In this document: piece by piece, positions 1 through 10,200 of the stretch
Numbering within the stretch: the first letter of the stretch is position 1
How the letters are laid out: the number at the start of each line of letters is the position of its first letter
Source of the DNA: Cynocephalus volans
Taxonomy: Eukaryota; Chordata; Mammalia; Dermoptera; Cynocephalidae
Assembly (NCBI RefSeq): GCF_027409185.1
Contig: NC_084460.1
Span: 152,397,569 to 152,461,568, forward strand
DNA: 64,000 nt
Direction of reading: 5' to 3'
The notes under the pieces: generated by a model
The model's database searches: none
What the model was told of the DNA's origin: nothing
Seen by the model: the letters and a program-made list of their open reading frames with translations, nothing else
Position numbers and translations under genes: made by a program

Positions 1-899
1 GGAGTAGTGTAGTTTCTGTTTGTAAGTTCAAGTTCTGTGGCTAAATTGGGAGTATCTTCAATAAAAAGAAAATAAGTCTAATTAAAAAAAGAAAATGCAT
101 ACAGGAAAATTAGGTTGTAATTTATTTGTAAGTTAATTAGTGAAACATTTTGCAAATCCAAAGTTACCCTTGGAGTTTTTTCTTCTAGGCATAAATCCTA
201 CCAATTTTCCTTAAACTGCAGACAGTTATAGTTGTGCGAAAGAGGAGACCCAATCAAATAGGTTTATTTTGTTTGACAGCAATGATTCTTTTTCTATCAT
301 TACTTACTAACCTACTGATAAGCCTTTCAAATAATGTATTTTGCTATCAAATGCATAAAAAGTTTAAATATACTTGCCAGTCTCATTCTTACAAGAAAAT
401 TCACCAAACTATAAATAATATTAAAGCATATAATTGCCATACATCTAAATTAAGCTTATAAAAAGTGAACTGAATATCCCTCTGTAGATTTGACTTTTAT
501 TCTCTTCACTGTCTTATCACTCAGTGAGTTGAAATCAGAATTGACAATTTTTTTCAGTTACCATTTACATTCAATTCCAAATGTATTTTACAGCATGTTT
601 TCTCTCTTCCATTCAAATATGCACTTAAAAATATTATCTTAGAAATAAGGCAAAATTAATAGGTTTCTAAATCCTTTTTGTTTTAACCCAGAAAAAAAAA
701 ATTCTATTTGACAATTACTTCTGTGTCCATATAATTTAAGGTATATGAAGTGGAGGTTTAATAAAATATTTAGGATAATTGGTTAATGTAGATAAATATT
801 ATAGAGAACTCAAGTTTAAATGATTAAGTTGTCTAATATATGGAGAATAATTCACTTTTTTCTACCAATATTTTCAGTAAAAGGTAGCAGTATTACAAC
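1..899. other. AT-rich intergenic sequence, nothing recognised
   Basis: I see no repeat family, RNA gene or convincing reading frame here. The short open frames have no compositional or domain support. Confidence 0.6.
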
Positions 900-1110
900 A
901 GGCTACTAGCTCTTGGGTCAGACTGCTTGCATTTATCTTCCCGTGTCTATTTTCTGCTCTTGACCATGGCAAATTTATTTAAGCTCTCTGTATCTCAGTT
1001 TCCCTAGCTTTCTCTTTTCTATTTTTCTCTCAAATACAGGAGTGCCATGTGAATTTAATTAGACACCACACATATGACATTTTAAATAGATAAACATAGT
1101 AAGCAATCAA
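900..1110 (+). repeat. MIR SINE, plus strand
   Basis: The order of diagnostic MIR words is preserved: a gggtcagactgc block, a degenerate tgaccatggcaaattta block and the ctctgtatctcagtttcc block, then an AT-rich tail. Divergence is high, as expected of this ancient tRNA-derived SINE. The edges are approximate. Confidence 0.7.
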
Positions 1111-1232
1111 TAAGAGTTAGCTTTTATGACTATGTAGTTCCCACTTTTGCTGCAAATCATGAAACTGTTCATTCATTTTCAACCACAGTTCGTAAAATAG
1201 TGAAATATGTTATTTAAGAAACAATTATGGCC

Positions 1233-2455
1233 ACGGTCCAAACCTGAGTCCTGCCTCTCGCTTTCCTCCCCGGCCAGCATGAGCCTCACCATGGGCTCCA
1301 CCAGCTTCTGGGGTGGCTGGGAGTGCTGGAGCTTGGCCGTGAGGATGGCTGGGGGGCAGGAGGAACTGGCAGACATCCAGGGAGAGAAGGTGACTATGCA
1401 AGACCTGAATGACTTCCTGGCATCCTATCTGGACAAAGCGAGGAGACTGGAGACTGATAATTGGAAGGTACAGAGCAAAATCCTGGAATACTTGGAAAAG
1501 GGGCCCCAGGTCTTGTACCGAGGCATTACTTTAAGACCATTGAGGACCTGTGGGTTCAGATCTTTTCAAATTCTGTAGACAATGTCTGCATCATTCTGCA
1601 GAACGATGATGCCCATCTTGCTACTGATGACTTTGGAGTCAAGTATGAGATGGAGCTGGCCATGTACCAGTCTGTGGAGAGTGATATCTATGGGTTCTGT
1701 GAGGTCACTGATGACACCAATGTCACCCGGCTGCACTAGAGACAGACATCGACGCTCTCAAGTAGGAGTTGCTCTTCATGAGAAAAGAAACATGAGGAGA
1801 AAGTAAAAGGCCTACAAGCCCAAATCGCCAGCTCTGGGGTGACCATGGAGATAGATGCCCTCAAATCTTAAGACTTCAGCAAGATCATGGCAGACATCTG
1901 GGTCCAATATGACTAACTGGCTAAGGAGAACTAAGAGGAGCTGGGCTACTACTGGTCCCAGCAAAGTGAGGAAGGCACCACAGTGGTCACTTCACAGTCC
2001 ACAGAGATTAGAGCTGCTGAGATGATGCTTTTGAGCTGAGGCATAAGGTTCAGTCCTTGGAGATTGACCTGGACTCCATGAGAAACCTGAAGGCAAGCTT
2101 GGAGAACAACCTGAGGCAGGTGGAGGCCCACTACACACTGCAAATGGAACTGCTCAATGGGGTCCTGCTGCACCTGGAATCAGAGCTGGCACAGATCTGG
2201 GCAATGAGGAGTACGAGGCCCTGCTGAACATCAAGGTCAAGCTGGAGGCTGAGATCCTACTGGCCCCTGCTGTAAGACCCAGAGAAATTCAGTCTCAGTG
2301 ACACCTTGAACAGCAGCAACTCCATGCAAAGCATGCAAAAGACCACCACCCACAGGATAGTGGACAGTAAAGTGATGTCCAAGATCAATGATACCAAAGT
2401 TCTGAGGTAATGAGACAGCAGAAGCAAGATACCCTTTGGGGAACAGGAAGCCTAC
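1233..2455 (+). pseudogene. KRT18P: Processed pseudogene of keratin 18
   Basis: An intronless copy of the type I keratin KRT18 mRNA. It starts in the 5' UTR, with the initiator ATG at 1279, and jumps from about residue 7 to the end of the glycine/serine-rich head, so roughly 40 head codons are deleted. The alpha-helical rod follows: the start of coil 1A ([19 protein letters not shown]) near 1387-1440, then coil 1B, and the end of coil 2 near 2100-2250 (LHLESELAQ, YEALLNIKVKLEAEI). The KRT18-type tail and the start of the 3' UTR follow to about 2455. A frameshift lies near 1510-1540, and stops interrupt the rod at 1737, about 1762 and later. No poly(A) tail or target duplication is visible. 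It has no introns and no promoter and cannot encode an intermediate filament protein. Parent assignment is confident because head, rod, tail and UTR all match in order. Confidence 0.9.
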
Positions 2456-2939
2456 AGATACATAGGTATGCTCTCTCTATCCCCCTTACAACTCTAACTG
2501 TAACGTAAACTAAAAATTGTTGACTTCTCTTGCATTATTTCTGCTTGCCTGGAACACTAATTTAATCCTTACATTGATCTAGTGATTTAGTCAATTTATC
2601 ATATAAAACAACAGAATGTACAGGTTTTAAGGGGAAAACTATGATTTGAAATCAAGTCCATGAGTAAAATGATAGTCCCAAGTTTCTAGGAGCCATCTGA
2701 CTTGAATGAAAGTATTTGTTTTGAAGACTTGATTTGGGGGAAGAAGATAGAGAAAAATTAATTCTACTTCTTTTTAAAAAAATAATTATCCCAAATTTTC
2801 CCATAAAGCAAAAAATAGCCTGGGGTGACTTACTGATTTTTTTCCACCTATTTATAACTCACTATTCCAATTTCTTAATCTCTAAAATATTCCTGTCTCA
2901 AATGAAGATGTGGGAGGAATGATATATTTGGAAGTAGCT
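2456..2939. other. Intergenic, nothing recognised
   Basis: AT-rich sequence without a recognisable repeat or coding signal. Confidence 0.5.
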
Positions 2940-3117
2940 GAGACATGTGCTAGGGGCTGTGCAAGGAGTGATATCATTAACCACAGGTTACAAAAAGAAA
3001 ACCTCAGAGGAGGTAGGGAGACTAAGGCTTAAAAAGATGAGGAAATTTGCCCAAAGGCATTGCAAGTTGACTTGAGACTTGAACCTGATTCTGTCTAACT
3101 TTAAAACCCATACCATG
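2940..3117 (-). repeat. MIR SINE, minus strand
   Basis: Reverse-oriented MIR core: gatgaggaaatttgcccaaagg, then a degenerate gacttgaacctgattctgtct block matching the complement of the MIR tRNA-related region. The solo LTR starting at 3118 abuts it. Confidence 0.7.
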
Positions 3118-3490
3118 TGAAAGAAAGTGAGCTGAGATGCCGGGTACCATTCAAGCTTTACTAAAGAAAGAAATATGCCGGGCTGTACTCAAAATGGAGG
3201 ACAGCCTGGGGCTGCCCTGAACATAGGGGACAGCCACTAACCTAGGGCAGTGGGAGCTTATATTGATATGTTGGTGCCAAGAGCTGGGTGATGTAATTCC
3301 AGGGTGGGGATTGAGTTAGGTCATGGGGATGGAGAGTTCTGTGCATGTGGAAATGCCAAAAGTTTCATTTTCTCTGAAATCATGAGGCTGCTTGTAAAAG
3401 AGAATGGGGGAGGGGAGGGGAGGAGGTGGACAGCACCATTTTGTACTTCGGTTTGTCTAAAATGGTGCTGTTTATGTTGCGGATATATTA
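3118..3490 (-). mobile_element. Solo LTR, family shared with 51585-51967
   Basis: This block aligns end to end with the LTR at 51585-51967. Both start tgaaagaaagtgagc, share the caagttttatta-type block and ccatttt(c/g)..tgcttgtaaaag-type blocks, and end in a gttatgtt block. Read on the minus strand it has LTR order: a TATA-like stretch at about 3250-3260 and a polyadenylation-signal-like element near the U5 end. The terminal CA is degenerate and no clear target duplication is left (ccatg before, ctgtg after, 3 of 5 matching), so this is the older copy. The family name is not known to me. Confidence 0.7.
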
Positions 3491-4516
3491 CTGTGGAACT
3501 GAGAATTTGTTCTTTTCATTAAACTAATTCAAGGATTTTCTTTACTACCAAAAATTTTTTGACTGATCCAATTTTGGTTCACTTATTTAAATTAATTCAT
3601 ATACATTTATTTTAGTTTAATGCATCTTAAATGGTAAACTTTAGAAAGGCATGGATTTTTTAAAACATATAATTTAATGTTATGGCCTTGTGCAATAGAT
3701 TCTTATTTTAAAACAAAAATGACCAATAAAAACAATTGTATGTATTCTTTGTAATTCACAACCACATTCTTTCATTATTAACCAGCAGTGGAACAGATAT
3801 ATTGATTTCTGAGTTCAATTCTGATATCCTGAATAAAAATTAACATGTACTAAATATTTTTACACTATTTGCAGTTACTTCATGTCATTTAATTTATCTT
3901 CAAAAATACTAACATATAAGGGTATTAAATATCTTTGACTGTGATAGTTTACAATATTTAATGCAAAAAAGGAGATTATGAATTGTCGCTTTGCTTAGTG
4001 CAATCCTTCAGAAATATCAAAGATGCTCAAAAGATGAAATAAGTGTTACTTTTAAGAAAGATAAGCTAAAATATTATCAATGAAACAAATTCACAGTAAA
4101 AACAGCTTACAGTGGGAGGCTGAGGATTAAAATTGCTCTCATTATAAAAGATTTGCAGTAGGAAGTTGGGTTATTTCTGAGCTCAGCGCAATAGAGATGC
4201 AGCCTGACATGAACCTATAAGCAGTAGCAAAAATAACTTTAGATAAGGTTTAACTTTGCAGTAATTTGCAACTACAAGATCAATATTTCAAGGAAGGCAT
4301 TGAATTCTATTTAACCTACTTCTGATTCTAAAAATATCCTAAATATATGGGAGTTAGAAAATATAGGATACCATTATATATGAATTTACAACTATTTTTC
4401 TCATTACAGGTCTTTTAAAAATAATTGTTTTATATTGCTGTCTCATAAAATTACCATTTTTTCTCCTAAATTTAAGGTAATTCTCCATTATATTTCTGGC
4501 TCATCCCTTTAGTGGG
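3491..4516. other. Intergenic, nothing recognised
   Basis: AT-rich sequence with no supported repeat or gene. Confidence 0.5.
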
Positions 4517-4926
4517 TGATAGAGTTTGGATGTGTTGTTTCCCCAAAACTCATGGAAATCTAATTCCCAATGTGGCAGTGCTGGCAGCTATTGGAGTCAT
4601 GGGGGAAGATATCTCATGAATGGATTATTCTCTCCCTGGGGTTGGGGGTGGGGGCCATGAGAGTAGTGAGTGAGTTCTCTATTAATTCCAGCCAGGGCTG
4701 GTTGTTTACAGGACCCTGGCACCTCCATCTCTCTCTCTTTCTTCCTCTCACCATGTGATCTGCTTGGATCTGCCGGCTGCCTGCTGCTTTCCACCATGAG
4801 TAGAAGCAGCCTGAGGCCTGCACCAGATGCAGCTGTCCCAGAATCATAAACCAAATAAACCTCTGTTCTTTATAAATTATCCAATCTCAGGTATTCTGTT
4901 ATAGCAACACAAAACAGACTAATGCA
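4517..4926 (+). mobile_element. MaLR solo LTR, MST type, plus strand
   Basis: The start tgatagagtttggatgtg, the middle cacc..ccatgtgatctgc, the aataaacctctgttc polyadenylation region and the end caaacagactaatgca match the MST/THE1 group of MaLR LTRs, which are non-autonomous elements mobilised by ERV-L-like machinery. Candidate 5-bp target duplication: gtggg at 4512-4516 and gtgag at 4927-4931, one mismatch. Confidence 0.85.
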
Positions 4927-5504
4927 GTGAGTGTCAAATGAATACAAGAGGGCAGCCATAAAGTAATAGCCTACATTACTAGTTCAATACATATTTGCTG
5001 AATAAATGTACAAATTGGTCCTAGAACTTTAAGACAATAGTTTTAAATGGAGCTGGTATTATTTTCAAGATAAAATTTGAGGTACAAGTTTGTGAATAAT
5101 TTGCTTGTGTTACTTAAAATACTTATTTCTATAACATCAATCTTGCTTGCTTTTTTCACATGTTTTCTTTTTTAAATAGAATTAAGAATTAGGTTAGAGT
5201 TAATAAGCTAGAAATGATGTAACACCTTGTATATGCTCATGAGAAAAGGAGCCATCTTTTTATTTTGTAACTTCTTTTCCTTCTAACTGGCTGCTAACAT
5301 GGCCTAGCACCTACTCAAACTTGGGATAAAGTTTAGCAATATTAATTTAGGAGAATTAGAGGGGGGAAATAATTCTTATGCAAAACATCTTTGTCCTTCC
5401 CCAAATTATCTTATTATTTTACATATATAAATTTTTAAAATTTCATATAGATTTTTTTCCTTACTTAACATCAATAGGACTCATGATTTTTAAAAAAACA
5501 AATT
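4927..5504. other. Intergenic, nothing recognised
   Basis: AT-rich sequence without a supported feature. Confidence 0.5.
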
Positions 5505-5685
5505 TTATATATATTTTAGCTTAATTGAGGTATGATTGACAAAAAAATATTGTTATTATTTAAGGTGTACTGCATAGTGTTTTCACAGAAGCAAAACATG
5601 TGCTATGATTTCCCAAATCAAACTAATTACCATCTACATCACCTGATATAGGTACCATTTTTGTATATGTATGGTGAGAACATTT

Positions 5686-5701
5686 GAAATCTACTCCTTC
5701 G
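5686..5701. repeat. Target-site duplication, left copy
   Basis: Perfect 16-bp match to 5753-5768, bracketing the tRNA-His half. The length is typical of L1-mediated insertion. Confidence 0.85.
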
Positions 5702-5753
5702 AGGTCCCCGGTAGCTCGCCGTAATCGTATAGTGGTTAGTACTCTGCGTTGTG
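5702..5753 (+). pseudogene. Tailless retropseudogene: 5' half of tRNA-His(GTG)
   Basis: Positions 5718-5753 match the first 36 nt of mammalian tRNA-His with one change: acceptor strand, D arm with gtatagtggttagtac, and anticodon stem, stopping exactly at the GTG anticodon. Sixteen extra bases of unknown origin precede it at 5702-5717. The insert is flanked by a perfect 16-bp direct repeat, gaaatctactccttcg, at 5686-5701 and 5753-5768, and has no A tail. Removing it restores a continuous L1M 3'-UTR sequence. This fits the tailless retropseudogenes described in mammals, where L1 machinery inserts RNAs lacking poly(A). The 3' break in the anticodon loop is where stress-induced tRNA halves are cut. 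It lacks the B box and a 3' half, so it is not a functional tRNA gene. Confidence 0.85.
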
Positions 5754-5780
5754 AAATCTACTCCTTCGGCAAATTTAAAG

Positions 5781-5897
5781 TACATGGAATATATATTTGT
5801 AATGTTTCACAAATTTGCATGTCATCTTTGCACAGGAGCCATGCTATATTTCTCTGTATTATTCCAATTTTAGTACATTTGCTGTTGAAGAAAGCAC
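5781..5897 (-). pseudogene. RNU6P: U6 snRNA pseudogene, minus strand
   Basis: The complement reads through essentially the whole of U6: a degenerate start (gtgctttcttcaacagc), actaaaattggaa, a region matching the catalytic acagaga box (preserved as acagaga on the complement of tctctgt), the ccatggctc..tgtgcaaagatgacatgcaaattt block and a degenerate 3' end. There are many substitutions and a roughly 10-bp insertion in the 3' stem, so it is an old retropseudogene. It lies next to the plus-strand L1M fragment but in the opposite orientation, so it is not the usual U6-L1 template-switch chimera. Confidence 0.85.
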
Positions 5898-6129
5898 AAG
5901 GCCTCATATTTTCTGAGGAGAAATCAACTACACTTGGAAAATTTAATGGTTTCTGTGATAATTTTGAGATATCAATAATATTGACTACAGCTTATTGCCT
6001 ATAAAAATCCTTCAAATGGAATCCCAGAATTGATCAGATATACACTCATAAATATAGGGGCCATAATATCTGTGAAGTATTTTTAATTAAACTATAACAA
6101 AATTGCAAGAGACCACTGATAAAAAGAAG

Positions 6130-6490
6130 AGCGTAGAAGCAGTGATAAAAATGACATGATAGACAACATGCGGGAACAGCAAACCTGTCGGGAGCAATAG
6201 CAGAAGCCAGAAGACAGTGGAGCAGTTTCCTCAAAACAATAAGAAAAAATAGCTGTCAACCTAGATTTCACTTGCACAGCAAAACTATTAATGATGAGAG
6301 TAAAACAATAAGAAATTGGAAATGAATTAGAGTTGATTTTACCACAAATAATTCTTCCCTGAAGAAATTTCTAAAAGATCTATTTCTGGAAGAAAAAACC
6401 AAAATTCCAGGATGGTCTATGATGCAAGGAAGAATAGTGAAGAAAAGGAGACAGTACAGGAAGGACTGAAAATAAAGGGAAAGTACTAAA
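6130..6490 (+). mobile_element. HAL1/L1-like remnant
   Basis: The blocks cacagcaaaactattaatgatg and accacaaataattcttccctgaagaaatttctaaaagat follow the order of the HAL1/L1 conserved 'cagcaaaactatcc...aagaaatgctaaa' region. It is degenerate and the family call is tentative. Confidence 0.45.
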
Positions 6491-6496
6491 TGAAAT

Positions 6497-6640
6497 TGAA
6501 GATGACATCTACAAGCCAAGGTGAGAGGCCAGGGACCAGTCCTCAGAAGGAACCAACCCTGCCAACACCTTGATTTCAGACTTCAAGCTTCCAAATGTGA
6601 GACAAGAAATTTCTTTTGTTTGTTTAAGACAAGAAAAAAT
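6497..6640 (+). mobile_element. MLT1 (MaLR) LTR 3' fragment, plus strand
   Basis: Matches the U3/R end of MLT1: catctacaagccaaggtgag, gaaccaaccctgccaacacc, ttgatttcagacttcaagc, then gtgagacaagaaatttcttttg. Truncated on both sides. Confidence 0.75.
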
Positions 6641-6739
6641 GTATGAAAATTTAAACAAAATATACTTATATAATGATAAAATAGTAATAATAATAATAAT
6701 AACAACAATAAGGATAATGTAAAGTACATTTGACGAAAA

Positions 6740-7764
6740 AGAAGCAACTAAAATCATGAACAAAATCATTTGTAAAACCGACTAAAGTTGATCAGATTGA
6801 AAGAATCCTAAGATCTTTGAATCATTCAGAGGGTGATGGTCAGTACTGAAGAATACATGGAAAATAACAGATAAAACCAAAACTTCCAAATTTTACAAGG
6901 CAAAAATTAATAACAAAAACAAGATAAAGAAAAGAAGGAGAAGCATTTTCAGTTGACATGTAACAAGGAAAGAAAAGAGGAAGAAAACATTATAAAAAAG
7001 TGGAAAAATCATAAAACCTCAGGATGGAAGAAATAAGTGAAAATATAGCAGTCATCAAAAGTACTATATTTGTCAGTTACACAAAAATGTAGAAGGTCTA
7101 AATGGAAAATCAAACAACATTGCACAATGTGCTGTTTACAGAAACACCACATAAAGATCCCAAATATTTCAAAAATAAAGGTTAGAACAGAAAACTGGGG
7201 GGGATATACTAATATCAGAAAAGTAGACTTTAGGGAAAAAATATATATTAAGGAAGATGAGGTCACTCTATAATGGTAAAGGTCCAACTAAACAGGATGA
7301 TACAGCAATTCTATATTTGTTTACACCTAAAACAATAGCAGTATTAGGATTAGGTACAACCACAGGTTCCAAAATTTAAGGTAGTAATGGCTAAGTAGTT
7401 TATTTTTCTCTTATACATTTAAAGTTCAGTAGCAAACTATCCAGGGATGGTGGATGAACTTTGCACCCCAAATTCTTTAGGGATCAGGCTTCTTCTACCT
7501 CATTCCTCACTTACACATAGGCATAGTCTTCATCTTCATGGTCCAAGAAGGTGAAATTTGTGTCTTAAACTAGAAAAGGAGACAAAAAAAGAGGGCAAAA
7601 AGGTCTCTGCCAACTAACTTCAAAAAATCTTTGCCAATTAGATTATAAATAAAATTGAAATAAATTACACAGTAATAAAGTTTGTAAATAGTATAAATGT
7701 ATATCCTTAGAAATGGTTTTCAAGAAGAATCATTATAAAAATTTTAGAATAAACGAAATGTATG

Positions 7765-7825
<61 letters not shown>

Positions 7826-10200
7826 CAGACCTTGATAAATGCAGTGAAAGCAGTTCTGCTTTTAGAAAGTCAATGTTACTAGAACTGGATTAGAAAAAAT
7901 GAACTTCAAATATTCCTGAAACAAATAATTTTGTTAATTTGTTTATTTAAAATGTTCCAAAAAGTAAATTCCAGGACTAAAATATTTTACTACTACATGA
8001 TAATTTTAAGAAGAAATAATTTAAATATTATATAAACTCTTCTAAAGAATTAAAAAAAGAAATACTCTCCAACTCATTCTATGAGGTCAGTGTAACCTCA
8101 TTATCGACTCCAGACAGTGTTAGTTAACTGAATCCAGCAGTGTATGAAAAAGTAGTATACAGTATGACTGTGTTTGATTTATTCCAGAATTGCAAGGGTT
8201 TCATAATTTCAGTTTATAACTGAAAAATATGTAAGTTTTATTATTAAGAGGCTAAAGGAAATGATTAATTTAAGAAATGAAAACACATCAAGTTATTCAA
8301 ATTTTATCTATTAGAAAACTAGAAGTATCTTTAATTTATAAAGAAAATCCACAGAAAAAATTTTTTGGTTGTTAACATTTAGAAGTGTTCTATTTAAAAT
8401 CACAACCAATACAAGGATGTCTCCTATTACAGAGCCTCTTCATATTGTACTAGAAGTCTTACCCAATACAGTAAGCTAAAAAATAAAATAAAATTTATAA
8501 GAATTGAAGTGAAAGGAAGAAAATTGTTATTATTCAGAGATGGTATTATTGCATAGAAAATCAAAAATAATATTCACAAAATTATTAGAATTAAAAGATG
8601 TTAAGAAATTTTCTAAATGTATTATTAAAGTAAAATATTAGTTCAATTTCTGGAGAACTAAAATAAACATTTAGAAAATATATTCAGAAGTAAGATATCA
8701 GCTATTCACCATGGTAATTAAAATATGCCATCTCTAAATAATCTAAAATACAGTAAGATGTTTGCAGAAAATTGAGACATTTAAAAAGACATAAATAAAT
8801 GAAGATATATACAGTGCTCTTGGGTTGAAAGAACCAATCCAGTCATGTCTCTTCATATTTACTTATAGGTTCAGTGCAATTGCTCTAACATTTTCAGCAT
8901 AATTTTGTAAATTTATGCAGAATTGCAAAGCACAGGAATAGCTAAAAGGCTCTTGAAGAAGAGGAGAATGTTTATGAACCTTTCTTTACTAAATATCAAG
9001 ATTTATTAGAAAACTAGAATATTTAAATTAACGTGATCTTGGCACAGGAATAGACAAAAGAGCCCCCAAATAAATTCATGAATTAAATAACTTTTACAAT
9101 ATGACAAAAGAATCATTGGAATCATTAATAAATGATTGAGGAAAGGAAAGAATGTTTAATTAATGGTGATGGGACAACTAATTATTCATTATAAAAAAAA
9201 GAAAAAGAAAATTGGGTCCCTAGCTCACAAGATCCGTAGTAATCAACTTCAAATCAACTTCAACTTCTTTCAAATTCAAATCGATTAAAGACTTAAGTGT
9301 GAAACAAAAACTATAAAACCTTTAAAAGACAAGGTAAAAGAATCTCTTCTTGGCCTTGGGTAGAGATGAAATTCACACACAAGAAGAATTTACTAATTGG
9401 ATCATATTAAAACCAAAACTTCCACGTACCAAAATAATACATAACAATGTGAAAGGAGGAAGCAAAAATTTGGAAAAGTTATTTGTAGCACATATAGTTG
9501 AAAAAGTATTATTATCTAGTACATGTTTCAATGCATGAAACATAAATTTCACAGAATGCCTGTGAACAAGACCCAAACAAGAAAAGGAGATGAAAAATGC
9601 TTATGCATCATTACTAATTAGGAATATGCAAAATAGTATTATAATGAGAAACTCTTATATTCATACGACTGGCAATGTTTGACAATACCAAAAATAGTGG
9701 GAATTGAAAACATAGGGAACCATGTATACTGCTAGTTGGATAAATTGATATAATTATATAGGAAATAAGGCATTATCTCATAGAGTTGTACATGCAAACT
9801 TTTAGAGACTCCACTTCTAGGCCTAAGCAAACTTCTGCAAATGTGCACTAGAACACATGCACAAGAATATTTAAATCAGCATTATATGTATTAGCAAACA
9901 ACTGAAAATGAACCCAAAATATAAGAGAATACATAAATAAATTATATTTGTACAACAGATTATGAGATAATGTCAATAAATGAAAAAAATCATAACAATA
10001 ACATGGGTGAAATGTAGAAACATAATGTTGAATGATAAATAAAAATATCAAAACCTACATAAAGTACAAAAACTCTTTGAAAAGCTCAAAATAGTAAAAG
10101 TAACAATGCATCATGTACAAATACATACATATAGTAATTAATAGACATAGCACACAAATAAAATTTAGAATTTTTAAAAATTCAGGAAATTAGTTCCCAC
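6740..10200 (+). mobile_element. Old L1M remnant, plus strand, degenerate ORF2
   Basis: Collinear, badly eroded L1 ORF2 signals in order: the endonuclease region at 7090-7360 (words matching the 'tgctgttta caagaaac' and 'atatcagataaagtagacttta' blocks), the region upstream of the RT core near 8040-8110 (actcattctatgagg), RT blocks at 8400-8600, the 'agaaccaatc...aggttcagtgcaatt' block at 8830-8885, the gatcttggcacaggaatag block at 9030, and C-terminal or 3' UTR sequence to about 10200. No frame is open for more than about 90 codons. A short stretch at 7380-7600 is not L1-like to my eye and may be another inserted repeat. Confidence 0.75.
7761..7823. repeat. (TG)n microsatellite
   Basis: About 31 TG dinucleotides with one cg interruption near the left end. 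It can adopt Z-DNA and is likely length-polymorphic. Confidence 0.95.

Larger units (their letters stand above)
5505..5780 (+). mobile_element. Old L1 (L1M) 3' UTR fragment, plus strand
   Basis: Contains the L1M 3'-UTR word order: ttgaggtatgattgac, a taaggtgtac block, the ctaattaccatctacatcacc block, taccatttttgtatatg..ggtgagaaca, then tttgaaatctactcc..gcaaattt. It is split by the tRNA-His fragment at 5702-5752 and ends at the U6 pseudogene. Confidence 0.75.

Noticed and set aside
5717-5753. Functional tRNA-His gene
   Set aside because: Only the 5' half is present. The anticodon 3' side, T arm, B box and terminator are missing.
5505-5897. U6-L1 template-switch chimera
   Set aside because: The U6 and L1 parts are in opposite orientations, whereas described chimeras are co-linear.
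7761-7823. CRISPR-like or satellite array
   Set aside because: A plain dinucleotide microsatellite. No spacers or longer unit.
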